DNA of 38,501 bases from the IMG/VR virus record IMGVR_UViG_3300013103_000025, positions 1-38,501 of that record. One strand, 5' to 3'. This DNA is from a virus. The translations under genes and the position numbers were made by a program. Under the pieces are notes generated by a model, which searched no databases, was not told the DNA's origin, and was given only the letters and a program-made list of their open reading frames with translations. Positions 32,171 to 38,315 of this stretch are shown in pieces. Within the stretch, counting starts at the first letter, position 1, and each line of letters opens with the position of its first letter.

Positions 32171-32902
32171 TTAAATTTTTGATTTTATTTCTGCAATTTT
32201 TTCATCAATTCTTTTTTTACATTCTGCTGGGGTTTTGCTTTTTGAACATAATGCTTTAGCTTTATTCAATTCTTGAATTTGAACACGCCGAGCCAACTCT
32301 TCAACATTTTCTTTTGATTGTTGTTTTTGTTTATATTTTTTATATGCTACAAATGCCAATGTTGAAATTAATGCAACCAACAAACCAGATTTTATTTGAC
32401 CGCTGTGTTTTGTTAAAAAATTGCTTACTGCTGAAACTTGCCCAGACTTAGCCATAGATCTAGCTTTTTCTGATGCCGCCTTCATTACTATTGGGACAGG
32501 GGATCCGTTTGAATTGTGGTTATTCACATCACCCATATCAAAACCTTGACCAGGCATATTTTTAAAATCCAGTTCATTTATAAATATAGAATTATTATCA
32601 CCCTCGATAAAATCAAGCGAAGCAATTGTTTCATTTACAATGTCTTGATCATCATTCAAGGAATCCGAACTCTCTCTAATCAATTCTTTAATTGTTTCAA
32701 CAAAAGCTTCATTGACAAAATGTTTATCTACATTATCTGGTATAAATGATTTAGTTAATATCAAACTTAATATATCGCCATTTGAAGTTTCTCTAAGAAA
32801 CCGTTTCAAATCATTATTGGATAGACCTTTTGATTTTAATTCAATTGCCAACTCTTCTCGTAAATTATTGATAAATAATTTAGCAATATTTGATTTTTTC
32901 AT
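32171..32902 (-). CDS. Cys-rich single-TM protein, family member D
   Basis: A 243-residue protein, the shortest member. The N-terminal domain has 'KLFINNLREELAIELKSKGL', 'TSNGDILSLIL' and 'IPDNVDKHFVNEAFVETIKE', clearly alignable with members A and C. The linker is short ('MGDVNNHNSNGSPVPIV'). The TM helix is at about 171-189 (GLLVALISTLAFVAYKKYKQ), and the tail ends 'ALCSKSKTPAECKKRIDEKI' with the C-x7-C motif. It lies 21 nt upstream of C92-like copy 1 and 19 nt after copy 2, giving the order C92-TM-C92-TM. Confidence 0.85.
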   Translation of the reverse strand: MKKSNIAKLFINNLREELAIELKSKGLSNNDLKRFLRETSNGDILSLILTKSFIPDNVDKHFVNEAFVETIKELIRESSDSLNDDQDIVNETIASLDFIEGDNNSIFINELDFKNMPGQGFDMGDVNNHNSNGSPVPIVMKAASEKARSMAKSGQVSAVSNFLTKHSGQIKSGLLVALISTLAFVAYKKYKQKQQSKENVEELARRVQIQELNKAKALCSKSKTPAECKKRIDEKIAEIKSKI

Positions 32903-32921
32903 AATATGTAACCTTTACAAT

Positions 32922-33491
32922 TTAATGCCTAAATTCGATTAAGGTGCTTACCTCATCACTATTTTGAATACCGTCAGGGATTAATACAGAACCACCGCCG
33001 GCATCTTTTGCATAATCATCTTTGAACAATCCTTCATACATCATGTCAACAAACTCCGTGCAATATATAGCACCATTATCTGCCTTAAATTCGTAATCAT
33101 AGGGTATATTCTTTGCCGTTGTAACCATAACCCTTTTAAGCAGAGAATCGATGTCAACAGGCGTTTTAGGCCGCAAAACAGCAGCACCATCGCACCGAAA
33201 GAAATCAAATTGATTTTCTGTTCCAGTCCCCTTTCCAATTGCATGTCCAATTAAATTATCATTTATTGAAATTGCAGCATGAGTCCAATACCCAGGAATT
33301 GCTAATGTATTTACATACCCACCTTGACGGCTAAGTAATATATCACCTGGCTCCATTACGTCTATAATTTGTTGGATTTCAAAGCCTTTCAATTTATGAA
33401 ATTGAGGGTTGTATGAAATAAACATTGGAGTTTTTGAAAGGTATATTTTACCGGTAAAATCTAATAACCACTTAGGTACACGAATTGACAT
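32922..33491 (-). CDS. Permuted papain-fold hydrolase, YiiX/C92-like, copy 2
   Basis: A 189-residue protein, paralogous along its full length to the gene at 31574. Start chosen at 33491 (MSIRVPKWLLDFTGKI), which aligns with MGFRMPKWLVDFGGKI of copy 1 and follows CAGGAGATTTATATT; an upstream in-frame ATG at 33563 would add 24 residues absent in copy 1. The catalytic His is in 'IPGYWTHAAISI' and the Cys in 'GAIYCTEFVDMMYE'. The shared 'FFRCD.AA.LR' segment lies between them. As in copy 1, no signal peptide. A class II motif lies 42 nt before the ATG, so this gene heads the C92/TM operon. Confidence 0.82.
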   Translation of the reverse strand: MSIRVPKWLLDFTGKIYLSKTPMFISYNPQFHKLKGFEIQQIIDVMEPGDILLSRQGGYVNTLAIPGYWTHAAISINDNLIGHAIGKGTGTENQFDFFRCDGAAVLRPKTPVDIDSLLKRVMVTTAKNIPYDYEFKADNGAIYCTEFVDMMYEGLFKDDYAKDAGGGSVLIPDGIQNSDEVSTLIEFRH

Positions 33492-33533
33492 AATATAAAT
33501 CTCCTGATAAGATCGTATTTTTGGGTTAAAGCT

Positions 33534-33550
33534 ATACAATAATATGTTCT
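33534..33550 (-). promoter_or_regulatory. Class II promoter-like motif
   Basis: The minus strand reads AGAACATATTATTGTAT, 42 nt before the ATG of C92-like copy 2. Confidence 0.5.
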
Positions 33551-33600
33551 TATTAAAGGCCATTATTAAATGCCAAATGATCTTAATATGTGTTCATATC

Positions 33601-33613
33601 TATATATATTAAT
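33601..33613 (+). promoter_or_regulatory. Class I promoter-like motif
   Basis: TATATATATTAAT, 49 nt before the ATG at 33663, divergent from the class II motif at 33534. Confidence 0.6.
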
Positions 33614-33662
33614 TAATAGAGAAAATAATTTGGTCATTTAATTTTTAAATAGGGAGGTAAAG

Positions 33663-33722
33663 ATGGATGCAGTACAACAGGGCGGCTTAAGGTTACCGTG
33701 CGAAGTTATAGGCACGGGGTAG
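33663..33722 (+). CDS. 19-codon leader ORF or broken gene start
   Basis: ATG with a strong GGGAGGTAAAG leader encodes only MDAVQQGGLRLPCEVIGTG before TAG. A second ATG at 33667 gives just MQYNRAA. The next gene's frame (33698) is open through this same stretch but has no ATG. Either this is a regulatory leader peptide, or one gene whose start has been put out of frame by an indel. Confidence 0.35.
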   Translation: MDAVQQGGLRLPCEVIGTG

Positions 33723-33877
33723 CAAAATTCATTTCTCCTAAACCAGAGATTGGTGAAGATCGAATGATCTTTATTAAATATGGTGTTGGAAATTTGGTGA
33801 ATTGTTGCAAATCTTCTAATTTTGAAGAAGTGGTTGAGGCTTATAAAAATGAGTCTTTTCCTGATCTTCGTAACTAG
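33698..33877 (+). CDS. Small unknown protein, GTG start
   Basis: A 59-residue protein, VRSYRHGVAKFISPKPEIGE and onward, ending ESFPDLRN. The GTG at 33698 has AAGG 5 nt upstream and is the only likely start. The frame stays open further left to the strong ribosome site at 33653 without an ATG, so the original gene may have been longer. The composition is protein-like ('DRMIFIKYGVGNLVNCCKSS'). Unknown family. Confidence 0.5.
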   Translation: MRSYRHGVAKFISPKPEIGEDRMIFIKYGVGNLVNCCKSSNFEEVVEAYKNESFPDLRN

Positions 33878-34031
33878 GGGTTGGAGGTACCCTATTCAAA
33901 TAAATGATGATTATATTATATCATTTATTTTCACTCAAAAATCGAATCCGCTATATACATATGCGGTTGTATATAAAATTAAATTCATTTTAAACACAAT
34001 GGAGAATGATTATGAATTTACATCCAGGTAA
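33849..34031 (+). CDS. Small possible gene
   Basis: A 60-residue frame starting MSLFLIFVTRGWRYPIQIND after GAGGCTTATAAAA, overlapping the previous gene by 29 nt and the next by 20 nt. The second half ('DDYIISFIFTQKSNPLYTYA') looks protein-like. Overlaps on both sides are typical of this cluster, but AT-rich chance frames can look alike, so coding is uncertain. Confidence 0.4.
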   Translation: MSLFLIFVTRGWRYPIQINDDYIISFIFTQKSNPLYTYAVVYKIKFILNTMENDYEFTSR

Positions 34032-34380
34032 AATAATGTCAAACAAAAATAACGATCTTGTAATAATTTCTTCTAAAGTTCTTAAAATAAAACATGGTGA
34101 AAAGAAAATTCCTTGTTACAGACTTTATAAAGAATTTACTGATGAGATTGATATAAACGATAATTTTGAAAGTGCGCGTATATTTAATCTAAAAACTGGA
34201 AATTTTGAATGGTTTTATTATAATCATCAATGGGGGCAAACTGTATCAGCCCATGAAATAAATGAATCCCATTATTCAGACGATTGTAATTTTGAAAATG
34301 GGTGGGATTTAGATTGTGGGGATGGCCCAGACAGAACACCTATGGATGGATTATATGAAATAGTAGTTAGTTGGGCGTGA
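34012..34380 (+). CDS. Small acidic unknown protein
   Basis: A 122-residue protein starting MNLHPGKIMSNKNNDLVIIS after GGAGAATGATT; the ATG eight codons later (34036) is an alternative that would avoid the overlap. It is acidic at the C-terminus ('NFENGWDLDCGDGPDRTPMD') and beta-rich in the middle. It ends 'VVSWA' with TGA. No family recognised. It is part of the class I accessory cluster. Confidence 0.7.
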   Translation: MNLHPGKIMSNKNNDLVIISSKVLKIKHGEKKIPCYRLYKEFTDEIDINDNFESARIFNLKTGNFEWFYYNHQWGQTVSAHEINESHYSDDCNFENGWDLDCGDGPDRTPMDGLYEIVVSWA

Positions 34381-34459
34381 AGAAGATCTTCTTGGTGTTG
34401 GCGGGCCGAGCGTGATAAGGTTTTTTCACACCCAGGATGAACAGGCTGTAACATTAACC

Positions 34460-34492
34460 ACATACAATGATCGAAAATTAGTCATTGTATGT
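34460..34492 (+). other. Stem-loop upstream of the small TM gene
   Basis: ACATACAATGA pairs with TCATTGTATGT (11 bp, 11-nt loop) in a 138-nt gap (34381-34518). The gap also starts with a palindrome AGAAGATCTTCT (34381-34392). There is no T tract, so it is more likely an mRNA stability or processing element than a terminator. Confidence 0.45.
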
Positions 34493-34518
34493 AAATTATA
34501 AATGAGGAGGAAAAATTA

Positions 34519-34644
34519 ATGTATAATGATCGTCATGTAATAATGAAAGCCCGACATGGGAAAGTTAAAGCGTGGGTATTTTCAGATGGCGCAGCAACAG
34601 TTTTGTTAGCTATCGTTTGGTTGGCTGTAATGTTTAATATTTAA
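34519..34644 (+). CDS. Small single-TM protein
   Basis: A 41-residue protein starting MYNDRHVIMKARHGKVKAWV, with a GAGGAGGAAAAATTA leader. The C-terminal half is a TM helix (AATVLLAIVWLAVMFNI) and the N-terminal half is basic, so the C-terminus would face outward. Such mini membrane proteins in phages often block or modify host membrane processes (general knowledge). Target unknown. Confidence 0.65.
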   Translation: MYNDRHVIMKARHGKVKAWVFSDGAATVLLAIVWLAVMFNI

Positions 34645-34657
34645 GAAGGATTATAAA

Positions 34658-34879
34658 ATGGCAAAAACAATTGAATTAAAAACAATTAAAGGATTCATTT
34701 CTTTCGAAGATGTTAAAAAAGAAATTATAAAGATGGGCGAATTGATAGGTTCAACTGAATATGATCCAGAAGAATTGCTCACATCTGTTATAGTCATGAA
34801 CACCCGATGTGAGTCAATGCGTTCTTTATTATCATTGTACGAATTGTACATTGAACAATTAAGCAAACAAAATAAATAA
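34658..34879 (+). CDS. Small unknown helical protein
   Basis: A 73-residue protein starting MAKTIELKTIKGFISFEDVK, with AGAAGGATTATAAA upstream. It is helical, acidic-basic mixed, with 'DPEELLTSVIVMNTRCESMR' and ends 'EQLSKQNK'. It is the last gene of the plus-strand cluster, followed at once by a terminator. No family recognised. Confidence 0.75.
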   Translation: MAKTIELKTIKGFISFEDVKKEIIKMGELIGSTEYDPEELLTSVIVMNTRCESMRSLLSLYELYIEQLSKQNK

Positions 34880-34886
34880 TAAAATG

Positions 34887-34921
34887 TCACCCCTCATATT
34901 GAAGTCTAATATGAGGGGTGA
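34887..34921. terminator. Terminator between convergent genes
   Basis: A perfect 14-bp stem (TCACCCCTCATATT with its complement, 7-nt loop). On minus it is followed by CATTTTATTATTT, on plus by a delayed T run at 34933. It separates the plus cluster from the minus gene at 34942. Confidence 0.8.
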
Positions 34922-34941
34922 TACAAACAATTCTTTTTTTG

Positions 34942-35517
34942 CTAATTAACAACTCGACTAAAATTTACCTCAATTAATACAGGGTGTGGGAGATAATCAA
35001 TTTCATATTTAACCTTGATATTAATTTGGGAATGGGGGAGGGGTAAGCCTATATACCAATCACCTTTTTCATCTCTAAATCGTTTATAATTTAAAGCTTT
35101 GAAAAGCCATCCTTTTTTTCGGGTTGGTAATTTCCACGGGAGGTCTGCAAATCGACATAGCAGAAATCCAATAAAAGTTCTTATCCGAACATTCGTTTCT
35201 GGAAATGAATTTTTCCATTTACCACGTTTCTCGGTTACCATAAATGCAACTTCATCAACCTCTATTGGAAACCGGCCCATATATTTTTTCATCCACTTAT
35301 CAATCTTAACTATCAATTGTTTATTGGAGTTTTCTTGCCAATCCAAACAATCAACATACGTTTTAATATCCGTACCAACTTTCTCTGCTACCATGTTATG
35401 CACGTCTATAATTTCATCTTCGATTTCTTCCCGCGTTGGTTTTTTCTTAGCTTCTGTAGTATTAGTTTCTTCAGTCAAAGTATTTTTCTCCTTATTAAAT
35501 GGACGCTCTCCCATCAT
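34942..35517 (-). CDS. Unknown protein
   Basis: A 191-residue protein with a Lys/Glu/Thr-rich start (NKEKNTLTEETNTTEAKKKP), a helical middle ('EIIDVHNMVAEKVGTDIKTY') and a more globular end ('FIGFLLCRFADLPWKLPTRK', 'WYIGLPLPHSQINIKVKYEI'). No TM or signal. No family recognised. It overlaps the preceding gene by 23 nt, so their translation is probably coupled. Confidence 0.75.
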   Translation of the reverse strand: MMGERPFNKEKNTLTEETNTTEAKKKPTREEIEDEIIDVHNMVAEKVGTDIKTYVDCLDWQENSNKQLIVKIDKWMKKYMGRFPIEVDEVAFMVTEKRGKWKNSFPETNVRIRTFIGFLLCRFADLPWKLPTRKKGWLFKALNYKRFRDEKGDWYIGLPLPHSQINIKVKYEIDYLPHPVLIEVNFSRVVN

Positions 35518-35701
35518 GATAACCTTTCATATATATTTGATATTCATGAAGGTCACGTTTACTTTTTTTGGTCTCCACCATACTGCCGAGAATTGACACC
35601 CTACATATTCGCTTCGGTGGTGGGGGTGGCGCAATTGGTCTTAAATTATTTATGTTAGGTTTGCTTGCATTCTGCATTGTACCTTCGGTTAGATAATTCA
35701 T
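35495..35701 (-). CDS. Small Pro-rich unknown protein
   Basis: A 68-residue protein, MNYLTEGTMQNASKPNINNL and onward, with a PIAPPPPPKR run and a basic tail ('ETKKSKRDLHEYQIYMKGYH'). The ATG has AGAAGGATAATATGAT upstream. The overlap with the next gene and the ribosome site support it. The poly-Pro segment may bind a partner protein. No function recognised. Confidence 0.6.
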   Translation of the reverse strand: MNYLTEGTMQNASKPNINNLRPIAPPPPPKRICRVSILGSMVETKKSKRDLHEYQIYMKGYHDGRASI

Positions 35702-35728
35702 ATCATATTATCCTTCTAATATGCACAA

Positions 35729-36028
35729 TCATTTGTTTGTTTTCTTTATATCTTTTTTATACATGATATATTTTTTACCATATAAATACAAAGCATACGC
35801 ACATAAGATAACCCAAGCCACAGTATGAGTGTCCATCCAATTATTTTTTATATATTCAATATATTGGTCTTTCCCCATAAAATCAGATACAAACCCCATT
35901 ATAGATAAAGTCACAATACATCCAAGGATAAAAAATACAGCTGGTAAATCTTCAACATTTCTATGAATATTTACATACAAATGTAATAAACCAATAAATA
36001 AAATAAAACAAATAGATTCGACAATCAT
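35729..36028 (-). CDS. Small membrane protein with three hydrophobic segments
   Basis: A 99-residue protein with hydrophobic segments at about 3-19 (VESICFILFIGLLHLYV), 29-48 (AVFFILGCIVTLSIMGFVSD) and 68-85 (VAWVILCAYALYLYG), then a Lys-rich tail (KKYIMYKKDIKKTNK). The size and three-TM layout fit a holin or other inner-membrane protein, but it lies far from the lysis genes, so I do not call it a holin. The gene follows the methyltransferase by 4 nt. Confidence 0.7.
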   Translation of the reverse strand: MIVESICFILFIGLLHLYVNIHRNVEDLPAVFFILGCIVTLSIMGFVSDFMGKDQYIEYIKNNWMDTHTVAWVILCAYALYLYGKKYIMYKKDIKKTNK

Positions 36029-36032
36029 TTCA

Positions 36033-36695
36033 TTATCCCTTTTTAAAAAACATTATTGTATGCTCTTCACCAGATGATTGGAATGTATTACTGTATTCCA
36101 ACATTAGCGATTGCTCAGCAAAAAGCATTTTGTAATTGTTATCACTTCTAAACTTTAAATAATTTGAATCCTTATTATTAGATGTATTCTCAGTGCATAT
36201 AATAAAACCATCCTTATTTAATAAATTATTAAATTGGGATATGTAATTTGAAAGGAGTTTATCATCCACAATATGTTGAAGACAAACACAAGTCCATATC
36301 AAATCAAACTTTGCATTAAATTGAGGAATGGTTTCGTTGGTCATTAATTCAAAATTTATATTTTCAAATGGGGTTTCATTTAATCTAGCTTTATCAATGG
36401 TAGATTGAACAATATCAACACCATAATAATTTGAAAAATATTGATATAATAAAGACATCCATCTCCCAACCCCACAACCAAAGTCTAATACATTAGTCAT
36501 TTTAAAAGGAATGGTATTTAAAATTGTAATATATCTTTCAGCCCATGAATTTAATTCAGCTTCATATTTATTTTTATCCCAATCAATATGACCAACAACA
36601 TTACTATCTGGCATTTCAGAATATCTATTAGCCCAATATTCTTTATCAAGATTATAATCTATCTTATTCAAAATCAAACCTTCCCATTGAAACAT
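36033..36695 (-). CDS. Class I SAM-dependent methyltransferase
   Basis: A 220-residue protein with the Methyltransf_11/25 fold signature. Motif I is VLDFGCGVGRWMSLLYQYF (SAM-binding Gly-rich loop, about residues 70-88). 'YYGVDIVQSTIDKAR' is the acidic end of strand 2. Motif IV is FDLIWTCVCLQHIVDD; 'NLLNKDGFIICTENTS' is the late strand. I start it at ATG 36695 (MFQWEGLILNKIDYNLDKEY); an earlier GTG at 36752 would overlap the previous gene by 89 nt and has no ribosome site. The substrate is not evident. It may modify a small molecule, a cap or virion sugar (inference). It belongs to a class II unit with small unknown genes. Confidence 0.85.
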   Translation of the reverse strand: MFQWEGLILNKIDYNLDKEYWANRYSEMPDSNVVGHIDWDKNKYEAELNSWAERYITILNTIPFKMTNVLDFGCGVGRWMSLLYQYFSNYYGVDIVQSTIDKARLNETPFENINFELMTNETIPQFNAKFDLIWTCVCLQHIVDDKLLSNYISQFNNLLNKDGFIICTENTSNNKDSNYLKFRSDNNYKMLFAEQSLMLEYSNTFQSSGEEHTIMFFKKG

Positions 36696-36882
36696 AGAAT
36701 TGCTCTTGTACTTCTTCAATAGCTTTGATATATTCCTCGCTTTTATTATCACATCTATTTTTCAAGGTGTTTCTTAAGAACTGAGAAAAATTAAATATCT
36801 CAATTGACATATCTATTGCACTATTGGTTATATCATATTCGTTTTGATCTTCCGGTAAATTAAATTCGATTATTGCTTTCAT
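36664..36882 (-). CDS. Small conserved phage protein of unknown function
   Basis: A 72-residue protein starting MKAIIEFNLPEDQNEYDITN, then 'MSIEIFNFSQFLRNTLKNRC' and 'QEQFYVSMGRFDFE'. The opening 'MKa.IeFnLPed..ef....n' and '...l.df...LR..lK' match a small protein very common in phages and mobile elements (general knowledge), whose function is not established. GGAGAAAATAA precedes the ATG. It overlaps the methyltransferase start by 32 nt. Confidence 0.82.
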   Translation of the reverse strand: MKAIIEFNLPEDQNEYDITNSAIDMSIEIFNFSQFLRNTLKNRCDNKSEEYIKAIEEVQEQFYVSMGRFDFE

Positions 36883-36893
36883 TTATTTTCTCC

Positions 36894-37268
36894 TTATTTC
36901 ATATAAATTAACAATTGATCGTATTGACCTATTAATTTTTTCTTTAAATCATAATTACTTGTGAATTCAATATTTGATTTATGTACTTTAATTGTAGTCA
37001 TTGTTACAGTTGAATATTGCAAATCATTTTCAATTAATAAATCGATTAGCATATTATGAATTCTCGAGATATCCAGAGATACTTCAACAATACATAATAT
37101 TCTTTTTGTTTCATTATATATTTCCCCAATTACATCATAACAAGATGCAAATGTTTTTCCACAATGACGACCTTTCAATTCGCCTAAACAAACTTGATGT
37201 AATTTATCAATATCTGTTTTGATTGGGTATGCAGATGAATACGCTTGAGGTTCCCATTTCTTGACCAA
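36894..37268 (-). CDS. Unknown protein, TTG start
   Basis: A 124-residue protein with a TTG start supported by AAGGAG-AATCAAA; no ATG lies nearby. It begins VKKWEPQAYSSAYPIKTDID and contains 'ELKGRHCGKTFASCYDVIGE', a basic Cys-containing segment, then 'ILCIVEVSLDISRIHNMLID' and 'YSTVTMTTIKVHKSNIEF'. No TM. The 'GKT' has no proper Walker context, so I do not call an NTPase. It heads the minus operon down to 34942 with a class II motif 32 nt upstream. Confidence 0.7.
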   Translation of the reverse strand: MVKKWEPQAYSSAYPIKTDIDKLHQVCLGELKGRHCGKTFASCYDVIGEIYNETKRILCIVEVSLDISRIHNMLIDLLIENDLQYSTVTMTTIKVHKSNIEFTSNYDLKKKLIGQYDQLLIYMK

Positions 37269-37300
37269 TTTGATTCTCCTTCATAAATTCGAAATTCTTA

Positions 37301-37317
37301 TTTTTATATTATGTTAT
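37301..37317 (-). promoter_or_regulatory. Class II promoter-like motif
   Basis: The minus strand reads ATAACATAATATAAAAA, 32 nt before the TTG start at 37268. It is a weaker match (ATAACAT instead of AGAACAT). Confidence 0.45.
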
Positions 37318-37335
37318 GAGATTGAAAGATTTTAC

Positions 37336-37362
37336 ATAACCCTATGGGAAATCGTATAAAAT
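37336..37362 (+). repeat. 27-bp direct repeat, left copy
   Basis: It contains CCCTATGGGAAATCG followed by TATAAAAT. A perfect second copy lies at 37479-37505. The pair flanks the AT palindrome at 37384 inside a 264-nt gene-free gap. Confidence 0.85.
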
Positions 37363-37383
37363 GCTACTACAAATACCCTAACG

Positions 37384-37420
37384 CAATTTATAAATTTAAA
37401 ATATTTAAATTTATAAATTG
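37384..37420. repeat. Perfect AT-rich palindrome
   Basis: Two 17-bp arms (CAATTTATAAATTTAAA and its complement) around ATA. All A/T apart from the outermost C/G. It has no terminator-like T tract. A cruciform-forming or protein-binding site is likelier. Confidence 0.85.
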
Positions 37421-37478
37421 AAATTTACAGATGCCAACCTGACGGACTTAAAGCAATATTCATTAATATTTATTCTAT

Positions 37479-37505
37479 ATAACCCTATGGGAAATCGTAT
37501 AAAAT
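37479..37505 (+). repeat. 27-bp direct repeat, right copy
   Basis: Identical to 37336-37362. It lies 27 nt from the stop of the LamG gene at 37533. Repeats, palindrome and gap together suggest an operator, origin or recombination site. Confidence 0.85.
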
Positions 37506-37532
37506 TGGAGTTTGAGATTCTTTAATAAATAA

Positions 37533-38294
37533 TCAATATCCATTGCCATTATTGTATAATTCAGTTATTTCAGCACCCGATAATGCTTTACTAAATAATC
37601 TTACTTGGTCAATACCACCTGAAAATCCCTCAGAGCCAGTGTGGCCCATATAAAATGAACCTAAATTCACTGCTGCGATTCCTACACTATGTGTTGTTAG
37701 CAAATCTGTATTTCTATACAATTTAATATCTAAATCTGCATGTGACCAAACAGAAGTATACATAGTCCAAACACCAGTTGGCATACCGCCAAACTGTATT
37801 CCGTGTAAATTATTATTTATATCTCTTATATAAAGATGTTCATTCCCTGAATTGTTTCTAAATACAAAATCGTCTCCACTCCATATCATTCTTTGAACGT
37901 AATTATGCCCAGTGGAATGAAGATATGTCCAACCGGTCATTGTAAAACCTTGAGACATATTATATGAAAATGGTGGATACGCAAAGCAATCATTCCCATT
38001 TGTATTCCACATACAATTTCCAAGTTTACCGTTTGTTATATATCCTGTGGTCATATGCGCATCTGAGGGTGACCCATTTGGAGTTGTATCATATATAGTT
38101 GAACCCGATACATCATCAAATGTATATTCATGAATTAAATTTGGGTGGTTATATAATCGATCTGTGAAATAAGGTTTCCAAATGCCCGCATCTCTTATAT
38201 AACCTTTATTAACATTCTTCCATGCACCGGATTGTTTAGAATATTGCTTTGAAGCTTTCTTCCATGTACCTGCATCTTCACGATATAAAGACAT
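37533..38294 (-). CDS. LamG/concanavalin-A-like fibre or adhesin protein
   Basis: A 253-residue protein. Residues 1-45 hold three short repeats of about 14 residues: 'DAGTWKKASKQY', 'QSGAWKNVNKGY', 'DAGIWKPYFTDR'. They are followed by a LamG-like jelly roll: 'HPNLIHEYTFDDVSGSTIYD', 'GKLGNCMWNTNG', 'QGFTMTGWTYLHST', 'VWTMYTSVWSHADLDIKLY', and the end 'GGIDQVRLFSKALSGAEITE' with 'LYNNG', the standard LamG closing strand. This fold binds sugars. It is likely a fibre tip or receptor-binding part of the virion. The stop is TGA followed by T. The homologous end at 38316 uses TAA at the same place, so this UGA does terminate. Confidence 0.85.
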   Translation of the reverse strand: MSLYREDAGTWKKASKQYSKQSGAWKNVNKGYIRDAGIWKPYFTDRLYNHPNLIHEYTFDDVSGSTIYDTTPNGSPSDAHMTTGYITNGKLGNCMWNTNGNDCFAYPPFSYNMSQGFTMTGWTYLHSTGHNYVQRMIWSGDDFVFRNNSGNEHLYIRDINNNLHGIQFGGMPTGVWTMYTSVWSHADLDIKLYRNTDLLTTHSVGIAAVNLGSFYMGHTGSEGFSGGIDQVRLFSKALSGAEITELYNNGNGY

Positions 38295-38315
38295 TTTATG
38301 TTTACCCCTTATAAA

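Noticed and set aside
33492-33563. N-terminal 24-residue extension of C92-like copy 2
   Set aside because: Copy 1 begins exactly at the internal ATG, which has a good ribosome site; the extension also covers the class II motif.
34378-34437. Readthrough of the UGA at the end of the 34012 gene
   Set aside because: The in-frame continuation is only 19 codons, rich in Trp and Arg, and the base after UGA is A.
35099-35658. Two overlapping open frames on plus
   Set aside because: Both are antisense to the minus genes at 34942 and 35495, which have overlaps and ribosome sites consistent with the operon.
36696-36752. GTG start giving a longer methyltransferase
   Set aside because: No ribosome site and an 89-nt overlap with a well-supported gene; the ATG at 36695 is simpler.
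37336-37505. CRISPR array
   Set aside because: Only two repeat copies, 116 bp between them, containing a palindrome, with no further units or cas genes.
11958-37535. Genome-wide reassignment of UGA
   Set aside because: TGA stops at 11958 (followed by TAA) and 37533 (end fixed by the paralogue at 38316) clearly terminate, and internal UGA is absent from the long genes. Recoding, if real, is local.
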